From positions 1 through 54,844 of the forward strand of contig CALESE010000133.1 of the NCBI GenBank assembly GCA_937907205.1: 54,844 nucleotides of DNA. Direction: 5' to 3'. The notes beneath the pieces were generated by a model. It had not been told where the DNA came from. It did no database searches and was given only the letters and a program-made list of their open reading frames with translations. Within the stretch, counting starts at the first letter, position 1, and each line of letters begins with the position of its first letter. Below, piece by piece: positions 44,226-53,970 of this stretch. This stretch comes from an uncultured Romboutsia sp. (lineage in GTDB: Bacteria > Bacillota > Clostridia > Peptostreptococcales > Peptostreptococcaceae). A program made the translations under genes and the position numbers.

Positions 44226-45491
44226 ATGGAAAAAGAAACAAAAAAAATAAATTTAGGTAAAAATATAAATTTGACTTTAATACCTGCAACTAAGTTCAAA
44301 TCTAATCTTATTAGTATATACATACAAAGACTATTAGATAAAGAAGAAGTAACTAAAAATGCACTACTACCAAGTATTATAACTAGTGGAAGTGAAAAAT
44401 ATCCAAGTTTAAGAGAAATATCAAATAAACTAGATGATTTATATGGAGCATCTATGGTTGGAGATGCAGTTAAAAGAGGAGAAAAACAAGTACTAACATT
44501 TAAGATACTTAGTACAAATGAAAGATATCTAGATGAAAAAATATTAGTTGATGTAATAGATTTCTTTAATGAAGTAATAAATAATCCTTTAGTGATAGAT
44601 GGAGGATTTAATAAAGAATATTTAGAAATTGAAAAAGCAAATTTAAAAGATAGAATTCAAGGTATTATAAATGATAAAGGTAGATATGCACTTGAAAGAG
44701 CTTTTGAAGAAATGTGTGAAGGTGAAAGATATAGTATAAGTGAATATGGTTATGAAAGTGATTTAGAAAATATAGATAGTGTAGGTTTATATAACCACTA
44801 TAAAAAAGTACTAAGAACATCTCCTATAGATATTGTAATAGAAGGAGATTTTAATGAAGAAGAAATAGTAGATATATTAAGAGAAAAGTTTACTTTTGAT
44901 AGGGATAATATAATAGATATTCCAAGAGAAAATTATAAAAAAGAAATCAAAGAAGTTAAAGTTATAAATGAAAGTATGGATATATCTCAAGGGAAACTAA
45001 TAATGGGTTATAGATCTAATGTTGACTTTGCAGATGTAAGTAAATATTATTCTTTAGTGGTTGCATCTAATGTATTAGGTGGAGGACCACACTCAAAAAT
45101 GTTTATAAATATAAGAGAAAAAGAAAGTTTATGTTACTACATCTATTCATCAATAGAAAAATATAAAAGCATTTTATTTATATCAGCAGGAATAGAAGTT
45201 AAAAACTATGATAAGACAGTAGAATTAGTTAAGAAGCAAATAGAAAGCTTAAAAAATGGAGAAATATCAGATTATGAACTAGAAAGTAGTAAAAGTGCAT
45301 TAATAAGCTCTATGCAATCTTTATCAGATAGTATAGGAGGATTATCAGATTTTTATTTTGCACAAGATATGAGTAAAACAAATTCAACAGTAGAAGATAT
45401 AATAAACTATGTTTCTAGCGTAACAGTAGAAGATATAGTTAATGTATTAGAAAATATAGAATTAGATACTGTTTATTTCTTAAGAAACTAA
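44226..45491 (+). CDS. M16-family subunit lacking the zinc motif (YmfF-like)
   Basis: A 421-residue insulinase-fold protein. The HxxEH zinc motif is absent from the first domain. The second domain has LGGGPHSKMFINIREKESL and a following CYYIYS, giving the arginine-tyrosine pair that M16B enzymes use for substrate binding. It therefore looks like the non-zinc partner of a split active site with the next gene, as in B. subtilis YmfF/YmfH. The ATG follows AGGAGG, overlapping the end of the chelatase-like gene's Shine-Dalgarno zone; the genes are tightly packed. Confidence 0.85.
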   Translation: MEKETKKINLGKNINLTLIPATKFKSNLISIYIQRLLDKEEVTKNALLPSIITSGSEKYPSLREISNKLDDLYGASMVGDAVKRGEKQVLTFKILSTNERYLDEKILVDVIDFFNEVINNPLVIDGGFNKEYLEIEKANLKDRIQGIINDKGRYALERAFEEMCEGERYSISEYGYESDLENIDSVGLYNHYKKVLRTSPIDIVIEGDFNEEEIVDILREKFTFDRDNIIDIPRENYKKEIKEVKVINESMDISQGKLIMGYRSNVDFADVSKYYSLVVASNVLGGGPHSKMFINIREKESLCYYIYSSIEKYKSILFISAGIEVKNYDKTVELVKKQIESLKNGEISDYELESSKSALISSMQSLSDSIGGLSDFYFAQDMSKTNSTVEDIINYVSSVTVEDIVNVLENIELDTVYFLRN

Positions 45492-45505
45492 GTGAGGTGA
45501 CATAT

Positions 45506-46795
45506 ATGGAAAAGATAGTTAATGAAGTATTAAAAGAAGAAGTTTATTATGAAAAATTAGAAAATGGATTAGATGTTTACTTTATGCCAAAGCATGGTTT
45601 CACTAAGAAATATGCAGTTTTAGCTACAAACTATGGCTCAAATGAATTAGAATTTATACCAATAGGAGAAGACAAAAAGATAAGAGTCAATGAAGGTATA
45701 GCTCACTTTTTAGAACATAAAATGTTTGAACAACCAGATGGAGGCAATGCATTTGATAAGTTCTCAAAATGGGGAGCAAATGCTAATGCATTTACAAACT
45801 TTACAATGACTGCATATTTATTTTCTGCAACAGATAATTTTTATGAAAGTTTAGAACACCTAATAGATTATGTTCAAACACCATATTTTACAGATGAAAA
45901 TGTAGAAAAAGAAAAAGGTATAATAGAACAAGAGATAAAAATGTATGATGATGACCCTGAATGGAATGTATACTTTAATACATTAAAAGCATTATATGTA
46001 AATTATCCAGTAAGAATAGATATTGCAGGAACTGTTGATAGTATATATAAAATAACTAAAGAAGAATTATACAAGTGCTACAATACATTCTATAATCCAG
46101 GCAACATGGACTTATTTGTAGTAGGAGATTTAAATAAGAATAAGGTTATGGATGTAGTAAAAAAGGTAAATCATTATGATGTAGAAAAGTTATCTACTAA
46201 GATAGAAAAGTTCTATCCTGAGGAACCTGATAATGTAAACCAAAAAGAAATAGTAGCTACATTCCCAGTATCTATGCCAATGTTTAATATAGCATTTAAA
46301 GACAATAATGTAGGTATAAAAGGAAATGAACTTTTACGTAAAGAAATTGTAACTGAAATACTTACAGATATGATATTTAAAAGAGGAAGTAAGCTATTTG
46401 AAGATCTATATATGAAGGGTCTTATAAATGATAATTTTGGAGGTGGATTCTCATCTCAAGTTGATTATGGATTTACTATACTTGGAGGAGATTCAAAAGA
46501 TCCAAGAAAAGTTAAAGAAATAATATTAGACTATATAGAAAAATATAAAATAGAAGGTCTTGATAAAAAAGAATTTGAAAGAACTAAAAAGAAAAAAATA
46601 GGTAACTTCTTAAAATATTTTGACTCAGTAAACTTTATAGCGAATAACTTTATAACGTATAAATTTAAAGATATAAACTTATTAGATTATTTAGATGTAT
46701 TAAAAGATGTAACTTTTGAAGAGATAAGTGAAAGATTAAAATCTCATCTAAATGAAGAAAACTGTGTAATATCAATTGTAGAACCAAGTAAGTAG
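45506..46795 (+). CDS. M16-family zinc peptidase (YmfH-like)
   Basis: A 429-residue insulinase-fold peptidase with the inverted zinc motif IAHFLEHKMFE and the third ligand glutamate in the downstream helix KEKGIIEQEIKMY. The second domain lacks the R...Y pair that the preceding gene supplies. The two are 14 bases apart and would form one heterodimeric peptidase. The ATG at 45506 has GAGGTGA upstream, overlapping an alternative GTG. A strong terminator ends the unit. The natural substrate is unknown. Confidence 0.9.
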   Translation: MEKIVNEVLKEEVYYEKLENGLDVYFMPKHGFTKKYAVLATNYGSNELEFIPIGEDKKIRVNEGIAHFLEHKMFEQPDGGNAFDKFSKWGANANAFTNFTMTAYLFSATDNFYESLEHLIDYVQTPYFTDENVEKEKGIIEQEIKMYDDDPEWNVYFNTLKALYVNYPVRIDIAGTVDSIYKITKEELYKCYNTFYNPGNMDLFVVGDLNKNKVMDVVKKVNHYDVEKLSTKIEKFYPEEPDNVNQKEIVATFPVSMPMFNIAFKDNNVGIKGNELLRKEIVTEILTDMIFKRGSKLFEDLYMKGLINDNFGGGFSSQVDYGFTILGGDSKDPRKVKEIILDYIEKYKIEGLDKKEFERTKKKKIGNFLKYFDSVNFIANNFITYKFKDINLLDYLDVLKDVTFEEISERLKSHLNEENCVISIVEPSK

Positions 46796-46796
46796 A

Positions 46797-46836
46797 AAAA
46801 TAAGAGTAGAATTGTTACAATTCTACTCTTATTTTG
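46797..46836 (+). terminator. Rho-independent terminator after the M16 pair
   Basis: AAAATAAGAGTAGAATTGT pairs perfectly with ACAATTCTACTCTTATTTT around one base; strong stem and T tract. Confidence 0.9.
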
Positions 46837-46886
46837 TTATAATATTACAATAAACTTTTAGTTTAATATTTATAAGAGGTGATTAT

Positions 46887-47633
46887 ATGGATAGAGTAGC
46901 TTTTAGTATATTCGGAATAGATGTAATGTGGTATGGAATACTTATGGCGATAGGTATAATTTTAGGTACATTATTAGCACTAAAAGAAGCTAAAAGGGTT
47001 GGAATAAAAGAAGATGATGTATTAGATTTAGCTATTTTTGCAATACCAATAGGGTTACTTAGTGCAAGACTGTATTATGTAATATTTAATTGGGAATATT
47101 ATTCTCAAAATGTTTCTCAAATTCTAAACTTTAGAGCTGGAGGAATGGCAATACATGGAGCACTAATAGGTGGAATACTTACAGGATATATATTTACTAA
47201 AATTAGAAAGATTAATTTCTTAAAAATGGCTGATGCAGTAATGATAGGTATGCCGCTTGCTCAAGCTATAGGAAGATGGGGAAACTTTATAAATCAAGAA
47301 GCTCATGGAGGACCTACAGATTTGCCTTGGGGTATAATGGTTGATGGAGTTAAAGTTCATCCGACATTTTTGTATGAGTCAATTTGGGATGCGGCTATAT
47401 TTATATTTTTATGGATATTTAGAAAGAAAAAGAAATATGAAGGTCAAATAATAACTTATTATATAACTTTATATTCTTTAGGAAGATTCTTTATAGAAGG
47501 ATTAAGAACAGATAGCCTTATGATAGGTCATTTAAGAATGGCTCAAGTCATAAGTTTAATAGGAGTAATAGTTGGAGTAATATCTCATATATACCTTTCT
47601 AAGAAAAATAAAAATGATACAATAGAAGAATAA
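46887..47633 (+). CDS. lgt: prolipoprotein diacylglyceryl transferase
   Basis: A 248-residue integral membrane enzyme transferring diacylglycerol from phosphatidylglycerol to the lipobox cysteine of prolipoproteins. The signature GRWGNFINQEAHGG near residue 130 and GGMAIHGALIGG near 90 are diagnostic, and the C-terminal FIEGLRTDSL carries a conserved arginine. About seven membrane segments are present. The ATG follows AGAGGTGAT. rsmH begins 28 bases later without terminator, so the two are co-transcribed. Confidence 0.96.
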   Translation: MDRVAFSIFGIDVMWYGILMAIGIILGTLLALKEAKRVGIKEDDVLDLAIFAIPIGLLSARLYYVIFNWEYYSQNVSQILNFRAGGMAIHGALIGGILTGYIFTKIRKINFLKMADAVMIGMPLAQAIGRWGNFINQEAHGGPTDLPWGIMVDGVKVHPTFLYESIWDAAIFIFLWIFRKKKKYEGQIITYYITLYSLGRFFIEGLRTDSLMIGHLRMAQVISLIGVIVGVISHIYLSKKNKNDTIEE

Positions 47634-47661
47634 AGAAACAAAACTTAAGGAGATAAGCAAA

Positions 47662-48597
47662 ATGGAATTTCATCATGTATCCGTACTTTTAAATGAGTGC
47701 ATAGAAAATTTAGATATAAAACCAGATGGTGTTTATGTAGACTGTACAATGGGTGGTGCAGGTCACTCTAAAGAAATAGTAAAAAGACTATCAGATAAAG
47801 GATTATTTATTGGATTTGACCAAGATAAAAATGCAATAGTTACAGCAAAAGAAAGATTAAGTAAATATAGTGATAGAGTAAAGTTTGTTCACAGCAACTT
47901 TGAAAATATAAAAGATGAATTAGCAAAGATTGGTGTTTATAAAATAGATGGAGTGCTTGCAGATTTAGGAGTATCATCTCATCAATTAGATGAAGCAGAT
48001 AGAGGATTTTCATATATGCAAGATGCACCACTTGATATGAGGATGGATGTAAGACAAGAGTTCTCAGCATATGATGTCGTAAATACATATAGTGAAGAAG
48101 AACTAGCTAAGATAATAAAAGACTATGGAGAAGATAACTGGGCTAAGCGTATAGCTAAGTTTATAGTTGAAGGAAGAAAAGAAAAAGATATAGAAACTAC
48201 AGGAGAGTTAGTTGAAATAATAAAAAAAGCTATACCTAAAAAAGCAAGAATAGATGGTCCTCATCCAGCTAAGAGAACTTTCCAAGCTATAAGAATAGAA
48301 GTTAACAATGAATTAGGTGTAATAACTAAGATGATAGATGATGCAGTATCTATTATGAATGAAGGTGGAAGAGTATGTATAATTACATTCCACTCATTAG
48401 AAGATAGAATAGTTAAAAATGAGTTTAGAGATTTAGCACTTGATTGTGTATGTCCATCTCATATACCTATGTGTCAATGTGATAAAGAGTCATTAGTAAA
48501 GGTTATAACAAGAAAGCCAATACTTCCAAGTAAAGAAGAAGTAGAAGAAAATCCAAGATCAAGAAGTGCAAAATTAAGAGTTGCACAAAGAATTTAA
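47662..48597 (+). CDS. rsmH: 16S rRNA (cytosine-1402 N4)-methyltransferase
   Basis: A 311-residue SAM-dependent methyltransferase (MraW), usually the second gene of the division and cell-wall (dcw) cluster. Signatures are VYVDCTMGGAGHSKEI for SAM binding, IGFDQD, GVLADLGVSSHQLD, GPHPAKRTFQAIRIEVN and ITFHSLEDRIVK. The ATG follows AAGGAGAT. mraZ is not next to it; lgt precedes instead. The next dcw gene, ftsL, is displaced 5 kb downstream by a sigma-54 cassette. Confidence 0.97.
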   Translation: MEFHHVSVLLNECIENLDIKPDGVYVDCTMGGAGHSKEIVKRLSDKGLFIGFDQDKNAIVTAKERLSKYSDRVKFVHSNFENIKDELAKIGVYKIDGVLADLGVSSHQLDEADRGFSYMQDAPLDMRMDVRQEFSAYDVVNTYSEEELAKIIKDYGEDNWAKRIAKFIVEGRKEKDIETTGELVEIIKKAIPKKARIDGPHPAKRTFQAIRIEVNNELGVITKMIDDAVSIMNEGGRVCIITFHSLEDRIVKNEFRDLALDCVCPSHIPMCQCDKESLVKVITRKPILPSKEEVEENPRSRSAKLRVAQRI

Positions 48598-48601
48598 TTA
48601 A

Positions 48602-48628
48602 AGGAGGAAAATTAATTCCTCCTATTTT
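48602..48628 (+). terminator. hairpin after rsmH
   Basis: AGGAGGAA (48602-48609) pairs with TTCCTCCT (48616-48623), followed by ATTTTAAT. It isolates rsmH from the downstream cassette. Confidence 0.7.
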
Positions 48629-48652
48629 AATATAGTCATTTAGGAGTGTAGA

Positions 48653-50621
48653 ATGAAAAATATAGCTATAGTATCGTTATGGGAATATACAGGCCTTACA
48701 ATCAAAAATCAAATAGAAGATATTATGAATGAAGACATAAATATAAGTATATTTGATATAGATAATAATGAGCTTTTTAAATTAAAATGGGATTTAATTA
48801 TATTTTCCAGTGAAACTGTAAAAAAAATATTAGTATCTAAAATAGAAGATATGGAAAAAACAATAGTAGTAAAAAGATCAATTAGCCACAACTGTATAGA
48901 TGAATTATTAAAATTAAAAAAAGATGAAAAAGTACTTTTAGTAAATGATCATAAAGAAAGTTGTGAGATTGTAATAAAGCAATTAAAAAAACAGGGAATT
49001 GATCATATAAAATATTATGAATACTATCCAGGTATATCCAAATATGAAAAAACCGATATAGCTATTACCTCAGGAGAGATGCATTTAGTTCCCAAAAATA
49101 TAAAAAAAGTTATTGATATAAATCAAAGAAAAATGGATATAACAAGTATAATTGAGATACTTATAAAGTTAAATTTAATAGATAAATATAGAGATTTATT
49201 ATCATCTTATTATTATAAAGATATAGTTAATATATCTAAAAAATATATAACTATGGCAAATGAATCAAACAAACTAAAAAACATGTTAAATTTTATATTA
49301 GATAACCAAAATGAAGGGATTATTTATACTAATATAGATGATAAAGTTTTAATTCTTAATGAAAAATCACTAAAATTATTAGGAGTTAAAAAAGAATATA
49401 TAATAGATAAAAATATATATGAATTATTTGATAATTTAAAAGATGATATAGTAAATATAAATAATAAAGAGTTACTTATAACAAAACAAAGTATAAATAA
49501 CAATGGATATATAGGAAAATTAATAACAATAAATGAAGTAAATAATATCTATAAAATAGATGAAGAATTGAGAAAAAAGAAAAAGCGTATAAATAATAAT
49601 ACAAAGTATACATTTAATGATATGATAGGTGACTCTAATTCTAATATTAAGAATATAAAGTTAGCTAAAAAAATATCTAATACAAATTCTACTGTTTTAA
49701 TTCAAGGTGAAAGTGGTACAGGTAAAGAAATATTATCACAAGCTATACACAATGAATCAAAAAGGAAAGAGTATCCATTTATAGCAGTTAATTTTGCTGC
49801 AATATCGGAAAACTTAATAGAGAGTGAATTATTTGGATATGAGGAAGGTGCATTTACAGGAGCTAAAAAAGGTGGAAAAGATGGGCTATTTAAAAAAGCT
49901 CACAAAGGAACAATATTTTTAGATGAAATAGGAGATGCACCGTTACATATACAAGCAAGACTTTTAAGAGTATTACAAGAAAGAGAAATAACACCAGTAG
50001 GATCTACAGACATAGTACCTATAGATGTAAGAGTAATAGCTGCTACAAATAAAAATTTATTAAATGAAGTGAAAAATAATAAATTTAGGGAAGATTTATT
50101 TTATAGATTAAATGTTATGCCTATATACAATACCTCTTAGAGAAAGAAAAGAGGATATAATAAAATCTTTAAAATATTATATTCTTAGATTTGGAAATAT
50201 AGATGATATAAATTATTTTTTTGAAAAAGATGTAATAGAATTTCTTATTAATTACAATTGGCCAGGAAACTTTAGAGAACTTGTAAATGTAGTAGAGTAC
50301 TTGGTAAATATAAAAGAAGATAATGTAAAGATTAATATTTATGATTTGCCTAAATATATACTAGAAAATGAAAATATAGAAAATATAAGTATAGATGACT
50401 TAAATAAAGAAGAATTATGGGTTTTAAGTAAAATACATAGCTATAATGGTATTGGTAGACGTAACTTATCTAATATATCTTATGAAGAAGGATTAAACCT
50501 AGGAGAAGGAAAGTTAAGAAGAATAATAAATACATTAAAAGATCTAGATTATGTTACTGTTGATAAAGGATTAAATGGGACAAAAATAACTGATAAAGGG
50601 ATAAAAAGGGTTAAAGTTTGA
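48653..50621 (+). pseudogene. sigma-54 enhancer-binding activator, split by a frameshift
   Basis: An N-terminal receiver-like sensor region (about residues 1-200), a PAS-like region (about 205-300) and a sigma-54 AAA+ domain (about 325 on) with GESGTGKE, FGYEEGAFTGA, FLDEIGD and FREDLFYRLNVMP. The frame stops at a TAG (50138-50140) just after FYRLNVMPI. The other frame carries on at once with IPLRERKEDI, YNWPGNFRELVNVV and a winged-helix-like C-terminus (KLRRIINTLKDLDYVTVD) to 50621. So one protein of about 655 residues is split near 50120-50130, apparently by two bases lost from an AT repeat or one gained. It should activate the promoter at 50768. Confidence 0.88.
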
Positions 50622-50640
50622 TTATTTTAACTCTTTTTTT
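50603..50640 (+). terminator. terminator overlapping the end of the activator gene
   Basis: AAAAAGGGTTAAA (50603-50615) pairs with TTTAACTCTTTTT (one G-U pair) and is followed by a T tract; the stop codon lies in the loop. The following 130 bases up to the promoter are AT-rich with no clear activator site that I could define. Confidence 0.65.
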
Positions 50641-50767
50641 ACTTTAAAGAGAAAAAACTTAAATTTTTAAAGTAATGTAGTATTTAACGATGATTTTAAA
50701 AATTTATAGAAAATTAAAAAAATACTTTAATATATAAAGGTTAAAAAAATTTTTTAAAATAAAAAAC

Positions 50768-50785
50768 TTGGCATATAAATTGCTT
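50768..50785 (+). promoter_or_regulatory. sigma-54 (-24/-12) promoter
   Basis: TTGGCATATAAATTGCTT carries GG (50770-50771) and GC (50782-50783) exactly ten bases apart, matching TGGCA-N-TTGC. It lies about 37 bases before the NhaC-family gene and just after a sigma-54 activator gene. Confidence 0.88.
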
Positions 50786-50821
50786 ATTAATATAAATATA
50801 ATTTAAATTAGGAGGATATAT

Positions 50822-52252
50822 ATGAATAAGATTGAAAAAAGAAAGCCAAGTTTATTACAAGCACTAACACCTATAGTATTTATGATAGTTGCATTAACTG
50901 TAGGTTATACTATTCTTAAGATAAGAATAGAGCCAATAATGGTTGTGTCAGCATTTGTTGCAGGTATAATTGCACTTAAATTAGGTTATACATGGGAAGA
51001 AATGCAAAAAGCTATTATTGATAAAATATCTAGTGCTCTTCCAGCAACATTAATACTATGGAGTGTAGGATTTTTAATAGGATCTTTGATGTTTGCAGGA
51101 ACTGTACCGATGATAATTTATTATGGAGTACAAATGATAAACCACAAATTTTTATTAGTAACAGCATTCTTTGCATCAGCTGTTTTATCTATAGTAACAG
51201 GTACATCTTGGGGAGCAGCAGGAACTATTGGAGTTGCAATGATGGGAATTGCAGGAGGATTAGGTGTATCTCTTCCAGCAACAGCAGGTGCGGTAGTTTC
51301 AGGAGCATTCTTTGGTGATAAATTATCTCCACTTTCAGATACAACAAACTTAGCACCAATGGCGGCAGGGAGTGACTTATATGATCATATAAAACATATG
51401 TTATATACAACATTACCAGCAGCTGGAGTGTCTTTAATAGTTTATACAATAGTAGGGTTTACATCATCTGGAGATATGGTTACTCCAGAATTAGTTAATA
51501 CAATGATGAGCCAATTAGACGGTATGTTTAATTTTAATATAATATTATTATTACCTATAATTTTAGTTATATTAGGTTCGGTTAGAAAATGGCCAACGAT
51601 ACCAACTATGTTAGGAACAAGTATACTTACAATCTTTTTAGGGACTATGATACAAGGGTTTAATATAGTTGATGGATTTAAATCATTAGTTGATGGATTT
51701 AGTATAGCTATGACAGGGTTTAGTGGAGAAGCTATTCCAGAGGTTGTAAAGCTTATAGAAAGAGGAGGAATAGTATCTGTTACAAGTACTACGGTGTTGA
51801 TATTCTGTGCTATGGGATTTGCAGGTATAGTGAGTGTATCTGGTATGCTTGATGTTGTACTAGAGTTATTATTATCAAAAGTAAAATCAACACTAGGAAT
51901 AATAATCGCTACAATAGCATCTTGTTTTACAGTTGCATTTGTAACGGGTAGTTCATATTTATCAATTCTTATTCCAGGAGAATTATTTAAAGATGTTTAC
52001 CCTAAGAAGAATCTTCATCCAAAAAATTTATCTAGGACACTTGAAGATTCAGGAACTGTTATAGTACCTCTTATACCTTGGTCAGCAGCAGGTGCATATA
52101 TGGCAGCTACTTTAGGTGTTTCAACATTAGAATATTTACCATGGGCAATACTTAACTATACAGGAATAATATTTGCAATAATATTTGCATTAACAGGATT
52201 TGGTATAGCTAAAATTGACGTTAATAAAGAAAAAGAAGTTATGGAGGTTTAG
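50822..52252 (+). CDS. NhaC-family antiporter
   Basis: A 476-residue membrane protein with about eleven hydrophobic segments. It has the NhaC signature GTSWGAAGTIGVAMMGI and GAFFGDKLSPLSDTTNLAP, with conserved aspartates. Members exchange Na+ or H+ with Na+ or with organic or amino acids. Because it is co-transcribed with an isoaspartyl dipeptidase, it may move a peptide or amino acid substrate or product rather than act in pH control. The ATG follows AGGAGG, behind a sigma-54 promoter. The next gene starts two bases after its stop. Confidence 0.88.
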   Translation: MNKIEKRKPSLLQALTPIVFMIVALTVGYTILKIRIEPIMVVSAFVAGIIALKLGYTWEEMQKAIIDKISSALPATLILWSVGFLIGSLMFAGTVPMIIYYGVQMINHKFLLVTAFFASAVLSIVTGTSWGAAGTIGVAMMGIAGGLGVSLPATAGAVVSGAFFGDKLSPLSDTTNLAPMAAGSDLYDHIKHMLYTTLPAAGVSLIVYTIVGFTSSGDMVTPELVNTMMSQLDGMFNFNIILLLPIILVILGSVRKWPTIPTMLGTSILTIFLGTMIQGFNIVDGFKSLVDGFSIAMTGFSGEAIPEVVKLIERGGIVSVTSTTVLIFCAMGFAGIVSVSGMLDVVLELLLSKVKSTLGIIIATIASCFTVAFVTGSSYLSILIPGELFKDVYPKKNLHPKNLSRTLEDSGTVIVPLIPWSAAGAYMAATLGVSTLEYLPWAILNYTGIIFAIIFALTGFGIAKIDVNKEKEVMEV

Positions 52253-52253
52253 C

Positions 52254-53402
52254 ATGATATTAATAAAAAATATAGATATTTATTCACCCAAATATATAGG
52301 AAAAAAAGATATATTTATAAGTGGCGGAAAAATAGTTTTAATAGATGACAAGATTGAATTTAGCAATAATAAAATAAAAGTTATAGATGGTACAGATAAA
52401 ATACTTACACCAGGTTTTATAGATCAACACGTTCATATAACTGGTGGAGGTGGAGAAGGAAGTTTTAAAACTAAAGCTCCTGAAATAACTCTAACAAAGT
52501 TAACTAAAGCAGGTATAACAACAGTTGTTGGACTTTTAGGTACAGATGGAACAACTAGAAGCGTAGAAAATTTAGTTGCAAAAGCAAAAGCATTAAAAGA
52601 AGAAGGTATAAGTACATATGCATATACTGGATCATATGAATATCCAACAATTACAATTACAGGGTCTATAAAAAAAGATATTGCATTTATTGATGAAATA
52701 ATAGGTGTAAAATTAGCATTATCAGATCATCGTGCACCAAATGTAAGTAATGATGAATTAAAAAGAGTAGCGTCAGATGCAAGAGTTGTTGGTATGTTAA
52801 GTGGAAAAGCAGGAATATTAGTTCTTCATATGGGAGATGGAAAACTAGGACTATCTCCTGTAAATGAAATTTTAGAAGAAACTGAGATACCAATAAAAAC
52901 TATAAGACCAACTCATGTAAATAGACGAGAAGAACTTTTATTAGAAGCGTTTGACTATGCAAAACGTGGAGGTAGAATAGACTTAACTTGTGGAATGAAG
53001 AAAAATTTAGAACCTAGAAATTGTATAAAAAGAGCAATAGAAAATAATGTTCCTATGGAAAATATAACAATAAGCTCTGATGGATATGGCAGTTGGTCAA
53101 CGTATGATGAAGCTGGAAATTTACTTAAGATGGGAGTATCTAGTGTTAAAAGTTTACATGATGAATTTAAATACATGATAAAAGAACTAGAATTTAATAT
53201 AGAGGATGCTCTTATATTTGTAACATCAAATGTAGCTAAGGGATTAGAAATTTATCCTAAAAAAGGATGTATAAGTGAAAATTCAGATGCAGATATATTA
53301 TTAATGGATAAAAATCTTGAAATAGATACAGTAATAGCAAATGGAAAATTAATGATAGAAAATAAAGAAATAATAGTATACGGTTCTTATGAACAAATAT
53401 AA
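52254..53402 (+). CDS. iadA: isoaspartyl (beta-aspartyl) dipeptidase
   Basis: A 382-residue amidohydrolase-fold enzyme that hydrolyses beta-aspartyl dipeptides. Metal residues are in GFIDQHVHITGGGGE, in IRPTHVNRREE and in TISSDGYGSW; a lysine in GVKLALSDHRAP is at the place of the bridging carbamylated lysine, and GYGSW contacts the substrate. The ATG at 52254 is used because GGAGG lies six bases upstream; residues before it come from the upstream gene. It shares the sigma-54 transcript of the NhaC-family gene and ends at a strong terminator. Confidence 0.93.
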   Translation: MILIKNIDIYSPKYIGKKDIFISGGKIVLIDDKIEFSNNKIKVIDGTDKILTPGFIDQHVHITGGGGEGSFKTKAPEITLTKLTKAGITTVVGLLGTDGTTRSVENLVAKAKALKEEGISTYAYTGSYEYPTITITGSIKKDIAFIDEIIGVKLALSDHRAPNVSNDELKRVASDARVVGMLSGKAGILVLHMGDGKLGLSPVNEILEETEIPIKTIRPTHVNRREELLLEAFDYAKRGGRIDLTCGMKKNLEPRNCIKRAIENNVPMENITISSDGYGSWSTYDEAGNLLKMGVSSVKSLHDEFKYMIKELEFNIEDALIFVTSNVAKGLEIYPKKGCISENSDADILLMDKNLEIDTVIANGKLMIENKEIIVYGSYEQI

Positions 53403-53423
53403 TAATTAAATAAACTAAAATAT

Positions 53424-53476
53424 AAATCTTCTGATAATAGAAAATATAAATATTCTATTATCAGAAGATTTTTTTT
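53424..53476 (+). terminator. Rho-independent terminator of the iadA unit
   Basis: AAATCTTCTGATAATAGAA (53424-53442) pairs with TTCTATTATCAGAAGATTT (53453-53471), then TTTTT. It separates the cassette from ftsL. Confidence 0.92.
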
Positions 53477-53601
53477 GTGATTTGATGTATTAATTTTACG
53501 ATAATTTCTTAAAGGAAGTTGTTATATAAAAAACAAATATAATAATATTGATCTACTTTAAATATATAATATTTGAAATTGAAATTTAGGGGTGAGATAA
53601 A

Positions 53602-53970
53602 GTGAAAAAAAATAACAAAATAAGGGATATAAATGAATATAAGAAAAATAAAAAGAATAAAAATAAATGTAGGATCAAAGCTAAAATAAAAAAACATATG
53701 CTAATAATATTGACTACAATATCATGTTTAGGATTGACAATAGTTAATATATGTGGATATGCAGTTATAGCAGAACTTAAATATAAAATTCATTATTTAA
53801 AAAAAGAACTTAGGAAAGAAGAGATATCATTAGAAGAACTAAAGGCAAAGGTAGATACTGATACATCCATACAAGAGATAGAATTAAGAGCTAAAGAACA
53901 ACTAAATATGGACTACCCAAAAAAAAATCAAATAAAATATATAAACATTGAAAATCAGGGGGGAATATAG
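53602..53970 (+). CDS. ftsL: FtsL-like cell division protein
   Basis: A 122-residue bitopic membrane protein. A basic, lysine-rich cytoplasmic N-terminus (residues 1-32) is followed by one membrane segment (about 33-58, MLIILTTISCLGLTIVN) and an extracytoplasmic coiled coil (about 60-105, KIHYLKKELRKEEISLEELK). This is the FtsL/DivIC architecture; sequence identity alone is weak, and position directly before the PBP supports FtsL. The start is a GTG after GGGGTGAG. The PBP gene begins at the base after its stop. Confidence 0.82.
   Translation: MKKNNKIRDINEYKKNKKNKNKCRIKAKIKKHMLIILTTISCLGLTIVNICGYAVIAELKYKIHYLKKELRKEEISLEELKAKVDTDTSIQEIELRAKEQLNMDYPKKNQIKYINIENQGGI

Noticed and set aside
50112..50145. 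Programmed ribosomal frameshift in the sigma-54 activator
   Set aside because: No slippery heptamer or following stem-loop was visible; mutation or sequencing error is simpler.
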